Positions 15,122 to 24,381 of a stretch of DNA of 41,081 bases are shown here, in pieces. Made by a program: the position numbers and the translations under genes. A model generated the notes under the pieces. It did not search any database. It was not told where the DNA came from and saw only the letters and a program-made list of their open reading frames with translations. How positions within the stretch are numbered: position 1 is the stretch's first letter; every line of letters begins with the position of its first letter. Location: assembly GCA_020345745.1 (NCBI GenBank), contig CP070768.1, forward strand, positions 3,287,900 to 3,328,980, in the 5' to 3' direction. This stretch comes from Desulfobacterales bacterium. Its GTDB lineage: Bacteria; Desulfobacterota; Desulfobacteria; Desulfobacterales; UBA11574.

Positions 15122-17031
15122 TTGTAACTCCTTTGTGTTAATTCGACGTTCTCAAAGGCAAGCTGTTCTTTATGAAGCACAGGTTCTAGCTCGTCACCTT
15201 TAAATTCCCAAGTGGCTACATATTTAAAATGATCATCATCTCTTTTGGCTTCATTTTCCTCTGTTTGGAAGGCTTCATTGAAATGGCATCCGCAGGATTC
15301 CTTCCGCGCCAGTGCATCGATGATCATCAGTTCTCCAAATTCAAGAAAGTCCGCAACACGTCCCGCCCGTTCTAAACTTTGATTAAAATTTAAATTAATG
15401 CCTGGAACGATGACATTTTCCCAAAACTCTTCTCTAAGTTCCTGTATCATCTTTCGAGCTGTCACCAAGCCATGGTCGTTTCTTGTCATGCCGCAGTATT
15501 CCCACATAATCAGTCCGAGTTTTCTATGATAGTAATCAACAGTCCGGTTGCCGTTTACAGAGAGAAGTTTTGAGATTCTCTCTTTGGCGATTAGGGCGGT
15601 GTCTACAAAAGCCTGATGACTGGTATTTATTTCCGACAGGGGTGTTCCTGCGAGATATCCGCCGATAGTGTAAGGGATAATGAAATATCCGTCTGCCAAT
15701 CCCTGCATCAGGGCACTGGCCCCCAAACGATTGGCTCCGTGGTCTGAAAAGTTGGCTTCACCTAAAACAAAAAGACCGTCAATGGTGCTCATCAAGTTGT
15801 AATCGACATACAACCCCCCCATGGTGTAATGCACTGCTGGATAGATCATCATTGGTGTTTCATAAGGATCTTCAGCAGTTATCTTTTCATACATCGAAAA
15901 TAGATTACCGTATTTTTGTTCTATGAGATCTTTGCCGTCACATTTGATGGCGTCAGCAAAGTCCAAAAAGACCGCCAGCCCTGTGTCGCCAACGCCTTTG
16001 CCTTGATCACATTGGTGTTTAGAATTGCGAGATGCCACATCTCGAGGCACCAAATTGCCAAAACTGGGGTATTTTCGTTCGAGGTAATAATCTCTCTCAG
16101 ATTCAGGTATCTGACGGGGCGGACGCTTATCTCCAGGATTTTTTGGAACCCAGACACGGCCGTCATTCCTTAAGCTCTCACTCATCAGTGTCAATTTGGA
16201 TTGATAGGTGCCGTGTACCGGAACACAGGTGGGATGAATCTGGGTAAAGCAGGGATTGGCAAAGCCAGCCCCTTTTTTATATGCTTTGAAAATCGCTGAA
16301 ACATTACACCCCATAGCGTTGGTAGACAGGAAATAGATATTGCCATAGCCGCCGGTACTCAAAACAACCGCATGGGCAGAGTGGGTTTCAATTTCTCCGG
16401 TCACCAGATTTCTGGCCACAATACCTCTGGCTTGCCCATTAACTACAACGATATCGAGCAATTCTCTTCGGGGAAATAAAGTGACTTGCCCATCCGCAAC
16501 CTGGCGCATCAATGCACTGTATGCGCCCAGCAAAAGCTGTTGTCCGGTCTGGCCTCTGGCATAGAAGGTTCTTGCAACTTGGGCCCCCCCGAACGATCGG
16601 TTTGCCAGCAGCCCTCCGTAATCCCTAGCAAATGGCACCCCTTGGGCAACACACTGATCGATGATATTGTTGCTGACTTGAGCTAGGCGGTATACGTTTG
16701 CCTCCCTGGCTCTAAAGTCACCACCCTTTATGGTATCGTAAAAAAGACGCCAGATACTGTCCCCCTCATTCTTGTAATTCTTAGCGGCGTTGATGCCTCC
16801 CTGGGCGGCAATGCTGTGGGCACGCCGGGGGCTGTCCTGGATACAAAATGTCTTAACGTTATAGCCAAGCTCGGCAAGCGAAGCCGATGCACTCCCGCCG
16901 GCAAGTCCTGTACCCACAACGATGACGTCAAATTTTCTTTTATTGGCAGGATTGACAAGTTTGAGCTCAAAACGGTGTCGGTCCCATTTTTCAGTCAGCG
17001 GACCGCCCGGAATTTTGGTATCTAGTTGCAT
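15118..17031 (-). CDS. sdhA: Succinate dehydrogenase / fumarate reductase flavoprotein subunit
   Basis: The 637-residue flavoprotein shows the FAD dinucleotide motif [14 protein letters not shown] (35-48) and [14 protein letters not shown], with His72 the expected covalent FAD attachment site. Substrate-site stretches include [12 protein letters not shown] and [24 protein letters not shown]. It interconverts succinate and fumarate at the cytoplasmic face. The size and the long N-terminal lead (about 30 residues) match B-type enzymes of delta- and epsilonproteobacteria. An AGGAG site precedes the ATG. It lies 88 bp after the cytochrome b gene and overlaps the iron-sulfur subunit gene. In a sulfate reducer it would oxidise succinate, with energy-driven reverse electron flow to menaquinone. 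Confidence 0.96.
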   Translation of the reverse strand: MQLDTKIPGGPLTEKWDRHRFELKLVNPANKRKFDVIVVGTGLAGGSASASLAELGYNVKTFCIQDSPRRAHSIAAQGGINAAKNYKNEGDSIWRLFYDTIKGGDFRAREANVYRLAQVSNNIIDQCVAQGVPFARDYGGLLANRSFGGAQVARTFYARGQTGQQLLLGAYSALMRQVADGQVTLFPRRELLDIVVVNGQARGIVARNLVTGEIETHSAHAVVLSTGGYGNIYFLSTNAMGCNVSAIFKAYKKGAGFANPCFTQIHPTCVPVHGTYQSKLTLMSESLRNDGRVWVPKNPGDKRPPRQIPESERDYYLERKYPSFGNLVPRDVASRNSKHQCDQGKGVGDTGLAVFLDFADAIKCDGKDLIEQKYGNLFSMYEKITAEDPYETPMMIYPAVHYTMGGLYVDYNLMSTIDGLFVLGEANFSDHGANRLGASALMQGLADGYFIIPYTIGGYLAGTPLSEINTSHQAFVDTALIAKERISKLLSVNGNRTVDYYHRKLGLIMWEYCGMTRNDHGLVTARKMIQELREEFWENVIVPGINLNFNQSLERAGRVADFLEFGELMIIDALARKESCGCHFNEAFQTEENEAKRDDDHFKYVATWEFKGDELEPVLHKEQLAFENVELTQRSYK

Positions 17032-17119
17032 GTTTTTCTCCTGATTAGCGAGATTCTACAATCGACATCTAATGTGCAACCCATCACAAAAAAGCCTTGT
17101 AAAAAGGAACTAAAACAGT

Positions 17120-17761
17120 TTATGTCATCAGCGCGACATATATTGGAAGACATCCAAAACCGATGCCGACAACAAGGCTGAGTAAAATGCTGGCACCTTT
17201 GATATAGGGCATGTATTTCGGATGATTGGCGCCTATTGTTTGAAATGCACTCCAAAACCCGTGACTCACATGAATGGCTGCAATAATCATTGCAACAACA
17301 TAGATAAATACGTATTCGGGTTTTAAGAATGCGCTCGCTACGATCTGGAAAATGGTCGTATTGGTTTTATCTGCAAAATGAAAGTTAGCCAGGTGAAAAA
17401 TAACAAATAAAAGCAATACCAAACCAGTATACGGCATCGTTGCTGAGCCAATCGTGCGTCCGCCTGCTCTGCTATTAACGGAATATCTGACGGGCCTCGC
17501 TTTAAAGTTTTGGTAGAATAGCGTTGCGCCGGTTGCAATATGGACAACAGCAAAAAATAAGAGCCCTAGCTCTGCAATTGTGAGGAACGGGCCCAACGAA
17601 TGTACATGCTCTGCATAAGCGTTAAACGCGTCTTTGCCGGCGTAAAGGGTCAGATTTCCGGCAAGATGTGCCACCAGGAATACGCTGAACCCGATTCCAG
17701 TGACTGCCATCATCAGCTTTTTCCCGACAGAAGACCAGAGCGTGTTTGTTAACCAGTTCAT
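17120..17761 (-). CDS. sdhC: Succinate dehydrogenase / fumarate reductase cytochrome b subunit
   Basis: The 213-residue membrane subunit has five predicted membrane helices and the family motif GKKLMMAVTGIGFSVFLVAHLAGNL at its N-terminus. Histidines at conserved helix positions (VAHLAGN, FAVVHIATG, VIFHLANFHF, AAIHVSHGFWSAFQ) supply axial ligands for two b haems. This makes it a di-haem B-type anchor that exchanges electrons with menaquinone. A GGAGG site stands 6 bases before the ATG, and it is the first gene of the sdhCAB operon. The 88-bp spacer before it holds no clear promoter. The upstream HD hydrolase is on the same strand, so shared transcription is possible. Confidence 0.94.
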   Translation of the reverse strand: MNWLTNTLWSSVGKKLMMAVTGIGFSVFLVAHLAGNLTLYAGKDAFNAYAEHVHSLGPFLTIAELGLLFFAVVHIATGATLFYQNFKARPVRYSVNSRAGGRTIGSATMPYTGLVLLLFVIFHLANFHFADKTNTTIFQIVASAFLKPEYVFIYVVAMIIAAIHVSHGFWSAFQTIGANHPKYMPYIKGASILLSLVVGIGFGCLPIYVALMT

Positions 17762-17849
17762 CTTTTCCTCCAGATCGCCGAATCGAATTTATGGAAGGGG
17801 TAATATTTTATCTTTTTCAGACAAACAATCACGAATAAAACATTAATTT

Positions 17850-18419
17850 TTAGTTGTTTCCATGAGGTCTGTCAACATAATTCTCAAGCCACCATTCATC
17901 CCAATCTGTTGTCATTATGCTTTCGGCAAGATTTCGGCCTATTTCAGTATCCAGTCGCTTTAACGCATACGGCAACCATTTTTTTGGAGAATGGTAACCG
18001 ACGTCAGAAAGCGCTTTTAAGTCGAGAATAAGTGCGATTTGATCGGCATCCCGCGCCAGTTTGGCTTCAATGGACTCACCGTTATTAAACTCGTTTATCA
18101 AATCAGCAAAAAACGTTCCAAACGGCAGATTTTTGGTCATATCTTTGACAGCGCTGGTTTCATCTGTCGTCACATATTGCTTTTGCACGTAGTTAAGATC
18201 ACCGATGGTCGCCTCCGGAAGATCGTGTAACAAACACATGGTTATGAGCTTGAAAGCATCGGCACGGGGTTCCAGTTGAGACATAACATAGGCAATGATT
18301 GAGGTGCTGAAAGTGTGCTCAGCCACCGACTCTTCTCCCACACCAAGGAATTGATATCCTGACCTGGGAATTTCTTTCAATATTTTTGCCCTGAATAGAA
18401 AATTAACAATATGTTTCAT
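17850..18419 (-). CDS. HD-domain hydrolase, YfbR/HDDC2-like (5'-deoxynucleotidase family)
   Basis: The start is the ATG at 18419, five bases after AAGGAG; a GTG two codons earlier overlaps that site. The 189-residue protein has the HD metal motif: H in ESVAEHTFSTS, HD in MCLLHDLPEA, and D in LARDADQIALILD. This pattern matches the YfbR/HDDC2 group, which removes phosphate from deoxynucleoside 5'-monophosphates. The C-terminal WDEWWLENY is also a familiar ending for the group. Its substrate here is unproven. It stands alone, 88 bp upstream of sdhC, and the 512-bp region beyond its start is non-coding. Confidence 0.85.
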   Translation of the reverse strand: MKHIVNFLFRAKILKEIPRSGYQFLGVGEESVAEHTFSTSIIAYVMSQLEPRADAFKLITMCLLHDLPEATIGDLNYVQKQYVTTDETSAVKDMTKNLPFGTFFADLINEFNNGESIEAKLARDADQIALILDLKALSDVGYHSPKKWLPYALKRLDTEIGRNLAESIMTTDWDEWWLENYVDRPHGNN

Positions 18420-18931
18420 AGCCACTCCTTAATAAAAAATTCTGCAGTTTCGGCAGTCTTTTCTGTGTACTTTTAGCACGTTTCAAAAGCAATACCAAAG
18501 TGAACGCTCAGGCAAACAACCACCAAATTCCTTGACACCATATACAGGTTCATATAGTTACAACCCTAACTGAGCGTAAACAAAACCGAGAAAGACTATA
18601 ATATATTTATCGATACGTATTTTGATGATTCGCTTCCATATTAATATCTCGACCGTTAGTGAGATGTGAACGCTGCTGTTTTTTTCTCGATATTGTTTGC
18701 CCTACGGGAAAGCCGAAGATACCCCATCTTCAGCGATGTCAAGGGTTCGCAGTAGCTGATTACGGCTTCACCCTCGACGCCTTGAATCTGGGGCATCCTC
18801 GACTTTCGCTCAAATAGAATACTGCCATAATTGATTCACCTTTAAATACATATTTTGCTTTATTCGACATATTATATTACGATTACCGGTAAAGTATGAT
18901 TTTTATGTACGGTTAAGCTTGGAGCTGTTTT
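18420..18931. other. 512-bp divergent intergenic region upstream of tolQ
   Basis: No gene was found. It holds a possible promoter with TTGACA at 18532-18537 and TATAGT at 18553-18558 (short 15-bp spacer), flanked by ACGCTCAG (18504-18511) and its complement CTGAGCGT (18570-18577). A long imperfect palindrome follows at 18714-18801. The tolQ ATG has GGAG seven bases before it. Confidence 0.4.
18714..18801. repeat. Imperfect 88-bp palindrome (REP-like) upstream of tolQ
   Basis: Arms CGAAGATACCCCA (18714-18726) and TGGGGCATCCTCG (18789-18801) pair with two mismatches, both of which would be G-U pairs in RNA. The interior also shows partial pairing. There is no coding potential, and it is much richer in GC than the flanks. 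Confidence 0.5.
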
Positions 18932-19654
18932 ATGGATCCTGCGAGGATGGATATAATAAACATCGTATCAAATGCCGGCCCCATGGTTCAATTTGTACTG
19001 GCGCTGTTGCTTTTTTTTTCCATTGCATCATGGACAATCATGATATTGAAATATCGCTATATCAAAAAAGCATTTTATGAATCCGCTATTTTTATTGATT
19101 TTTTTTGGAAAAGCAAAGACCTGTCCGATGCTTTCAACAAAGCCAAACAGCTCAAGGGAAGCCCGATAGCAAGAATTTTTCGTGTCGGGTACATGGAACT
19201 TAGAAAATTGAGTCCGGCCAGCGGTTCGACAACCGCTGAAACATCAAAGGCGCATGGAGTGGAAAAAGGTTCTTTAAAGGCAAGGTTTGCTGGGATCGAT
19301 AATGTAAAAAGGGCTTTGCGCCGTGCCATCAATACCGAAACCACGCGCATGACGCGAATGGTCCCCTTTCTAGCAACAACTGGGAACACAACCCCTTTTA
19401 TCGGTCTATTCGGAACCGTTTGGGGCATCATGAATTCTTTTCATGGGATTGGGATTAAAGGATCTGCCAGCCTTGCTGTGGTTGCGCCGGGTATTTCTGA
19501 AGCACTCATTGCAACAGCGGCCGGCTTGGCTGCTGCTATACCTGCTGTCATTGCTTTTAATCATTTTATGCATAAAATTAGAATCATCGAATCTGAGCTG
19601 CAAAACTTTTCGGCCGATTTTTTAAATATTATTGAACGCAGTATCATGAAATAA
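18932..19654 (+). CDS. tolQ: TolQ, MotA/TolQ/ExbB proton channel subunit
   Basis: The 240-residue inner-membrane protein has three membrane segments (about 15-38, 147-170, 185-208) and the family core MVPFLATTGNTTPFIGLFGTVWGIMNSFHGIG, followed by APGISEALIATAAGLAAAIPAVIAFN. With TolR it forms a proton-driven motor that powers TolA and outer-membrane constriction at division. A loop at about residues 92-112 (SGSTTAETSKAHGVEKGS) is longer than in typical TolQ. GGAG lies 7 bases before the ATG. It begins the tol-pal gene series, but unlike most species it is separated from tolR by an inverted-repeat element. Confidence 0.93.
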   Translation: MDPARMDIINIVSNAGPMVQFVLALLLFFSIASWTIMILKYRYIKKAFYESAIFIDFFWKSKDLSDAFNKAKQLKGSPIARIFRVGYMELRKLSPASGSTTAETSKAHGVEKGSLKARFAGIDNVKRALRRAINTETTRMTRMVPFLATTGNTTPFIGLFGTVWGIMNSFHGIGIKGSASLAVVAPGISEALIATAAGLAAAIPAVIAFNHFMHKIRIIESELQNFSADFLNIIERSIMK

Positions 19655-19660
19655 ATGATT

Positions 19661-19802
19661 GAGACCTTTGAAAAATGTTCAATTTTGTTCAAGGCCAAGG
19701 AAGACGAAAATTATAACCACAGACATACATTGAGTATTTCGAGGATTAAAATTTGAGTCTGACGCCGGGATTGGGCAAAAGGGGATGTTTTTCAAAGGTC
19801 TC
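19661..19802 (+). repeat. Inverted-repeat element family 2, copy A
   Basis: This 142-bp element begins GAGACCTTTGAAAAATG and ends with the near complement ATGTTTTTCAAAGGTCTC. Copies at 24644-24747 and 34539-34672 (reverse orientation) share the ends and flanking inner sequence such as TTCAAGGCCAAG and GATTGGGCAAAA. It separates tolQ from tolR and starts 6 bases after the tolQ stop. Confidence 0.85.
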
Positions 19803-19817
19803 GGGGGTGTTATCGAA

Positions 19818-20249
19818 ATGATGTTCGGTGGCAACAGTGATCGATTAATGTCCGATATTAATGTAACACCGTTTGTTGATGTTATGCTCGTGCTCCTGGT
19901 CATTTTTATGGTAACGGCACCCATGATGATGCAAGGTGTCGACGTTGCGCTGCCGGAAACAACTTCACAACAGCTACCGTCATCAAAAGAGCATCTGATC
20001 ATCACGATCAACAATAAAAATCAAATATTTATTAATGACTATCAAATTACAATCGGTTTTTTGCAAGAGAAACTGCGTAAAATTTTAGCAGGGCGTGAAC
20101 AGCGGGAAGTCTATCTTCGGGCTGATAAGAATATATCTTACGGGGTTGTCGTCAACGTTATGTCTGAGATCAAAGGGGCTGGTGTTGAAAAATTAGGCAT
20201 GGTGACCGAACCGGCAGACCTTAAGAAAAAAGAAAAGCGAAAAAAATAG
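19818..20249 (+). CDS. tolR: TolR, ExbD/TolR proton channel subunit
   Basis: The frame is open from 19785, but its first codons lie in the right end of a repeat element. I therefore place the start at the ATG at 19818, giving 143 residues. The protein has a short cytoplasmic lead with LMSDINVTPFVDVMLVLLVIFMVTAPMMMQGVDVALPE; the Asp in FVDVMLVLL is the proton-carrying residue of the TolR membrane helix. A periplasmic domain with LYxRADKNISYGVVVNVMSEIKGAG follows. It works with TolQ. Only a weak G-rich site precedes the ATG, so the inserted element may have changed how tolR is translated. Confidence 0.92.
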   Translation: MMFGGNSDRLMSDINVTPFVDVMLVLLVIFMVTAPMMMQGVDVALPETTSQQLPSSKEHLIITINNKNQIFINDYQITIGFLQEKLRKILAGREQREVYLRADKNISYGVVVNVMSEIKGAGVEKLGMVTEPADLKKKEKRKK

Positions 20250-20256
20250 GAAATTG

Positions 20257-21129
20257 ATGAAAGGAATTGCAGATCCTTATGCTTATCGGCTCCAAGGCGT
20301 AGAGGGCGACCGTAAGACCTTTTTTATGACCCTTGCTGTCTCCAGCATATGCCATCTGCTGCTATTTGCCATCTTAATTTTTTTTCCAGATCGCGCATGG
20401 GATAGAAAGTCGCCGCCTTCCTTTATCAATGTCAGCATCGTTACATTGCCAACCCTTGAAAAAAGTCCGATGCCTTATGATACGGCGCCTAGCGAATCTG
20501 AGAGACAACCACCACCACCCCAAAAAAAACCGACAACCACCGCTAAATCGATTCCGGTAGCGGCCAAAAAGCCTTCCGCAGCCATATCCATTCAGAAAAA
20601 ACCGAAAAAGACCAAACAATCTCTTAAAAAAAAGACATTTAAATCTGCCAAAGTGGTGAAAAGTGCCATAGACAAAATTGAAAAAAGCGTTGAAGAATCC
20701 AGACCCGATCAAATTACCCGAGCCCTTGATCGTTTGAAAGATCAAGTGAAAAAGAACGGGGTTGTCGGCAAGCAAAGGCATCAAGGTGAAACAGCTTCAA
20801 GGACACCGGAAGGTACTGGCAGCAAACAGGTTTTGGAGTTAATCACAATATATCAGCATGATATTGCTTTTCAGGTTAATAAAAACTGGGCGTTTTCAGA
20901 GCAACTGGCGGGAGGACGCACAGATCTTGTGGCTGAACTGGCATTTACAGTGATGCCGAACGGAGAAATAAAGGATATATGGTTTGATAAACGCTCGGGC
21001 AATAAATATTTAGATGATTCTGCCAAAAAAGCAATTTTGAAATCGAATCCGGTGCGACCACATCCACCGGGCATCAGAAAACCGTATATGACTATGGGGC
21101 TGAGGTTTACACCATCAGGTGTACAATGA
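20257..21129 (+). CDS. tolA: TolA/TonB-family energy transducer
   Basis: The ATG at 20257 follows AGGA closely and is preferred over a TTG one codon earlier. The 290-residue product has a short cytoplasmic tail, one membrane helix (TLAVSSICHLLLFAILIFFP), a long Pro/Lys-rich spacer (about residues 70-190) with lysine-rich repeats, and a C-terminal domain, NKNWAFSEQLAGGRTDLVAELAFTVMPNGEIKDIWFDKRSGNKYLDDSAKKAI, typical of TonB/TolA domains (about 205-290). It carries force from TolQR through the periplasm to Pal and TolB. It starts 7 bp after tolR, so they are co-transcribed. TolA rather than TonB is chosen from the tol neighbourhood. Confidence 0.88.
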   Translation: MKGIADPYAYRLQGVEGDRKTFFMTLAVSSICHLLLFAILIFFPDRAWDRKSPPSFINVSIVTLPTLEKSPMPYDTAPSESERQPPPPQKKPTTTAKSIPVAAKKPSAAISIQKKPKKTKQSLKKKTFKSAKVVKSAIDKIEKSVEESRPDQITRALDRLKDQVKKNGVVGKQRHQGETASRTPEGTGSKQVLELITIYQHDIAFQVNKNWAFSEQLAGGRTDLVAELAFTVMPNGEIKDIWFDKRSGNKYLDDSAKKAILKSNPVRPHPPGIRKPYMTMGLRFTPSGVQ

Positions 21130-21460
21130 TCAACTCATGTTTCACACTCTGAACGCTAACCATAGACGGGACAACGACAAGGCTGGATCATGTTTTTTTA
21201 AAGGCAAAATATTACCGGACTCAGTGTAAAAATTGAAACTGTGCAATTTATGTGAACCAGGCGCAATGGTACAGCTTATCGAATGCATTTCAAGCACTTA
21301 TTAATAAAAAACTCTTTTGATATGTACGCGCCGTTGCTAGTGCGAATACGTTTTAGCTAAATTTTGACTTTCAAAAAATATTATCCAGCCGCTATGTGGC
21401 TTGGTTTTCGATCAAGAATAGGGTGCAAAACTTAAATTTTAAGTTATCCATCGAAAAAAG
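21130..21460. other. 331-bp tolA-tolB spacer
   Basis: No gene here. It is mostly the family 1 element at 21180-21391, with about 50 bp before it and 69 bp after. A purine-rich GAAAAAAG precedes the tolB ATG. Confidence 0.6.
21180..21391. repeat. Inverted-repeat element family 1, copy 2 (MITE-like)
   Basis: The 212-bp copy matches the element at 1468-1680 along its length. The right end is ATATTATCCAGCCG; the left end (GGCTGGATCATGTTTTTTT) has drifted. The internal block with GTACGCGCCGTTGCTAGTGC is unchanged. It is inserted between tolA and tolB in the same relative orientation as copy 1. Confidence 0.85.
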
Positions 21461-22795
21461 ATGGCAGCAATGAAAGTATATTTAAAAACGGTAATATGTC
21501 TAATAATAGTAATGCATTTATTAAGGGGCGTCGGGCTGTGTCGAGATGACTATGACTATATTGATATAACCAATCCGTTTTTAAGGAAAATTCCCATAGC
21601 TATTCCTGTTTTTAAAAAGATGTCTCTTGATCATGCCACAGCGAAATTATCAAAAGAGACTTCTGATTTGCTTTCGACCACACTGGAATTTACCGGTTAT
21701 TTCAAGATCATGGACCGTGATGCCTTTCTTTTGGATCCGCAGAATGCGGCGGCTTCGTCCGCTGTCAAATTCCACAACTGGACCAGTATTGGCGCAGAAC
21801 TCCTGGTAACCGGCGGTGTGGCGATCAAAGACAACCGTCTCGAAATAGAACTCCGGGTGTATGACACGTTTAAAGAGCATATGCTGGTGGGTAAAAGATA
21901 CAAAGCAGGCTTAGTTGATAAGCGAAAAATAATCCGTCGCTTTTGCAGTGAACTGATTTACATATTGACCGGGGATAGAGGAATTTTTGACAGCAAAATC
22001 GCTTATGTTTCCACAAATTCAGGCCACAAAGAAATTTATATATGCGAATTTGATGGGTACAACCCAAAGCGATTGACGAACCATAAAAGTATTACGCTTT
22101 CTCCGGCATGGTCATCGGATGGAAAATGGCTCGCGTATACATCATATTTAAAAGGCAAGCCCGATCTTTATATCAAGCACCTAACAGAAAATCGCCGCTC
22201 GGTCATTGCAAAAGAGGGTATAAATATCTCTCCTGCCTGGGTTCCAGGAGAATTTCGCCTTACCGCAACCCTTTCATTTTCAGGTGATCCGGAAATTTAT
22301 CTGTTGACTGGAACGGGGAAAATGATTAAAAGACTGACCAAAAAAAGAGGAATTGATGTGTCTCCTACCTGGTCCCCGGACGGCAAGAAAATGGCTTTTG
22401 TATCCAAAAGGTCCGGATCTCCACAAATCTATATTAAAGATATAGATTCCGGGCGGGTCAATCGATTAACATTTGAAGGACATTATAATACCCAGCCTAG
22501 CTGGTCACCCAAAGGAGACAGGATAGTATATTCCGGGATGAAGCAAGGTCGTAGCGATATCTACGTTATAGCATCGGACGGTCAGAATCTGGTTCAATTG
22601 ACTCATAACGAAGGCAATAATGAGTCGGCTTCTTGGTCTCCGGACGGCAGCCTCATTGTGTTCAGTTCAACCCGTGAGGGGCCTTCTAGGATTTACGTTA
22701 TGACCGCTTTCGGAACCGATCAAAGGCGCCTAATTGCATTTCCCGGCGAACAAACAGAACCCCAATGGTCGCCAAGGTTGTCGACGGGTCATTAA
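21461..22795 (+). CDS. tolB: TolB, periplasmic Tol-Pal beta-propeller
   Basis: The 444-residue protein opens with a signal peptide ([24 protein letters not shown], second Met). It continues with the TolB N-terminal domain (about 30-170: [37 protein letters not shown]) and a six-bladed propeller of WD40-like repeats, visible as recurring P-x-WSPDG-x-x-xxFVS units ([60 protein letters not shown]). It binds Pal and TolA in the periplasm. It sits downstream of a repeat element and 22 bp upstream of pal. The first ATG (21461) or the one at 21470 could be the start. Confidence 0.95.
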   Translation: MAAMKVYLKTVICLIIVMHLLRGVGLCRDDYDYIDITNPFLRKIPIAIPVFKKMSLDHATAKLSKETSDLLSTTLEFTGYFKIMDRDAFLLDPQNAAASSAVKFHNWTSIGAELLVTGGVAIKDNRLEIELRVYDTFKEHMLVGKRYKAGLVDKRKIIRRFCSELIYILTGDRGIFDSKIAYVSTNSGHKEIYICEFDGYNPKRLTNHKSITLSPAWSSDGKWLAYTSYLKGKPDLYIKHLTENRRSVIAKEGINISPAWVPGEFRLTATLSFSGDPEIYLLTGTGKMIKRLTKKRGIDVSPTWSPDGKKMAFVSKRSGSPQIYIKDIDSGRVNRLTFEGHYNTQPSWSPKGDRIVYSGMKQGRSDIYVIASDGQNLVQLTHNEGNNESASWSPDGSLIVFSSTREGPSRIYVMTAFGTDQRRLIAFPGEQTEPQWSPRLSTGH

Positions 22796-22817
22796 CGGTA
22801 CGTGTAAGGAGGAAAAC

Positions 22818-23393
22818 ATGCGAAAGAAATTATGGATAAAATTGATCTTGTTACTGATAATACCTGGATTGCTGTTTACCGTTTCGTGTGCAAAAAAGAC
22901 GGTTACATCGGATACTGGTGTGACGCAACCTATTGAAGATGAAGATCTCAAAGCAAAAGATGCCGCCGAAAAGGCCAGACAGGAAGAGTTGGCCAGACAG
23001 CGGGCAATCGAGGAGGAGCGTTTAAGGGAGGAGGCCGCCAGACGCGAGGCTGCCAGAAACCAGTTTTTAACACAGGATATTTACTTTGAATTTGACAGTT
23101 TTGCGATTCTTCCAGAAGCGCAAGACATGTTATCGAACAAGGCAGAATGGCTGCAAAACAACCCCGACGTCACAGTGACGATTGAAGGTCACTGCGATGA
23201 ACGTGGTACCATCGAATATAACCTTGCCTTAGGTGACAGGCGCGCTGAAAGTGCTAAGGCCTTTTTGGTTAATCTCGGCATTGCCGAATCTCGATTAAAC
23301 ACCATTAGTTATGGCGAGGAACGCCCGATGGACCCAGGCAATAATGAAGATGCATGGGCAAAAAACCGCAGAGCACACTTTGTTATAAACTAA
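22818..23393 (+). CDS. pal: Pal, peptidoglycan-associated lipoprotein
   Basis: The ATG at 22818 follows AAGGAGG by 6 bases and opens the signal peptide, so the longer upstream frame is rejected. The 191-residue product has a lipoprotein signal ending L-F-T-V-S-C (Cys24; the -3 residue Thr is unusual), a charged helical stretch with repeated ARxEE/REEAAR (about 50-90), and an OmpA-like domain (about 95-191) with [39 protein letters not shown] and [25 protein letters not shown]. It links the outer membrane to peptidoglycan and is the load-bearing partner of TolB and TolA. Confidence 0.96.
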   Translation: MRKKLWIKLILLLIIPGLLFTVSCAKKTVTSDTGVTQPIEDEDLKAKDAAEKARQEELARQRAIEEERLREEAARREAARNQFLTQDIYFEFDSFAILPEAQDMLSNKAEWLQNNPDVTVTIEGHCDERGTIEYNLALGDRRAESAKAFLVNLGIAESRLNTISYGEERPMDPGNNEDAWAKNRRAHFVIN

Positions 23394-23514
23394 ATTATAC
23401 TGGCATATCTTTTTTGGACCTTGCTTAAAGATGGATCAGTAAAACCGCCAGCTTGTATCGATGTCTTGCTGATCCGTGTTATAAAAACATCCGATAATAG
23501 GATGGTAAAATAGA

Positions 23515-24381
23515 ATGGATAAATTTTTGGTAATTGTGCTGTTATTTACACTTGTTTTCAGTGGATGTGCGACGCAGCAAGACGTAACGACAATCGATTA
23601 TCGCTTGGCACTGATTGAAAAGCAATATAGCGAGTCAGTGAAAAAAAGAAAAGAATTAGAATCTCGTTTAGCTACCTATAAAAAAGCAAAACATCAAAAC
23701 GATCAGGAGTTAAGGAGTCGATCGGCCGGTCAATACGCCCAGATCGATGAAATGCAAGAAGAAATTGCCGCCATTAGAGGAAAGATCGAAGAGACGGAAT
23801 ATTTTATAAAAAAGCAAGTAAAGGATTTAGAACGTGTCGATGACAAGAAAGGGGGGCAGTTAGCTCGAATAGACGAGACGGCAAAATCCAATAAAAACCG
23901 GCTCGATCGGATTGAGAAATATCTTGATCTTGAGCCCAGCGAATATGATTCTAAAATCGATGTGCGTTCAGATTCAACACCCGCTATTAAAACAGGAAAA
24001 CAACTATCAGAAAGAGAAATGTACATCGCAGCAAAAAAGGCCTTTGATCAAGGTGAAATTGAATCCGCTAAGGTAAGGTTTCAAAATTTATTAAAAACAT
24101 ATCCAAAGTCAACACATGCGGATAACGCACAATTTTGGATTGGTGAAATCTACTACCGAGAAAAATGGTATGAAAAGGCCATCTTAGAATATCAAAAGGT
24201 TATAGAAAAATACCCGAAAGGAAATAAAGTACAATCCTCTCTTTTAAAACAAGGTCTCGCTTTTTATAATATCGGTGATCGTGCTAACGCCCGTCTTATC
24301 TTAAATGAACTGATTAAAAAATATCCAAAATCGAATGAAGCAAAAATTGCGAAACGAAAATTAAAAGGATTTACCCCTTGA
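23515..24381 (+). CDS. cpoB: CpoB/YbgF, Tol-Pal system TPR protein
   Basis: The 288-residue protein has a lipoprotein signal (LVFSGC, Cys18), a long coiled coil (about 25-125: repeated ESxxxRKELESRLATY, QIDEMQEEIAAIRGKIEETE) and C-terminal TPR repeats (about 168-288: MYIAAKKAFDQGEIESAKVRFQNLL, NAQFWIGEIYYREKWYEKAILEYQKVIEKYPKG). This is the YbgF/CpoB plan; the lipobox differs from the soluble E. coli form but is frequent in this phylum as I recall. It coordinates peptidoglycan synthesis with Tol-Pal constriction. It is 121 bp after pal and ends the tol series. Confidence 0.92.
   Translation: MDKFLVIVLLFTLVFSGCATQQDVTTIDYRLALIEKQYSESVKKRKELESRLATYKKAKHQNDQELRSRSAGQYAQIDEMQEEIAAIRGKIEETEYFIKKQVKDLERVDDKKGGQLARIDETAKSNKNRLDRIEKYLDLEPSEYDSKIDVRSDSTPAIKTGKQLSEREMYIAAKKAFDQGEIESAKVRFQNLLKTYPKSTHADNAQFWIGEIYYREKWYEKAILEYQKVIEKYPKGNKVQSSLLKQGLAFYNIGDRANARLILNELIKKYPKSNEAKIAKRKLKGFTP

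Noticed and set aside
20374-20784. 136-codon Phe/Gly/Arg-rich minus-strand frame
   Set aside because: It is the complement of the Lys/Pro-rich spacer of tolA; the low-complexity composition explains the long open frame.
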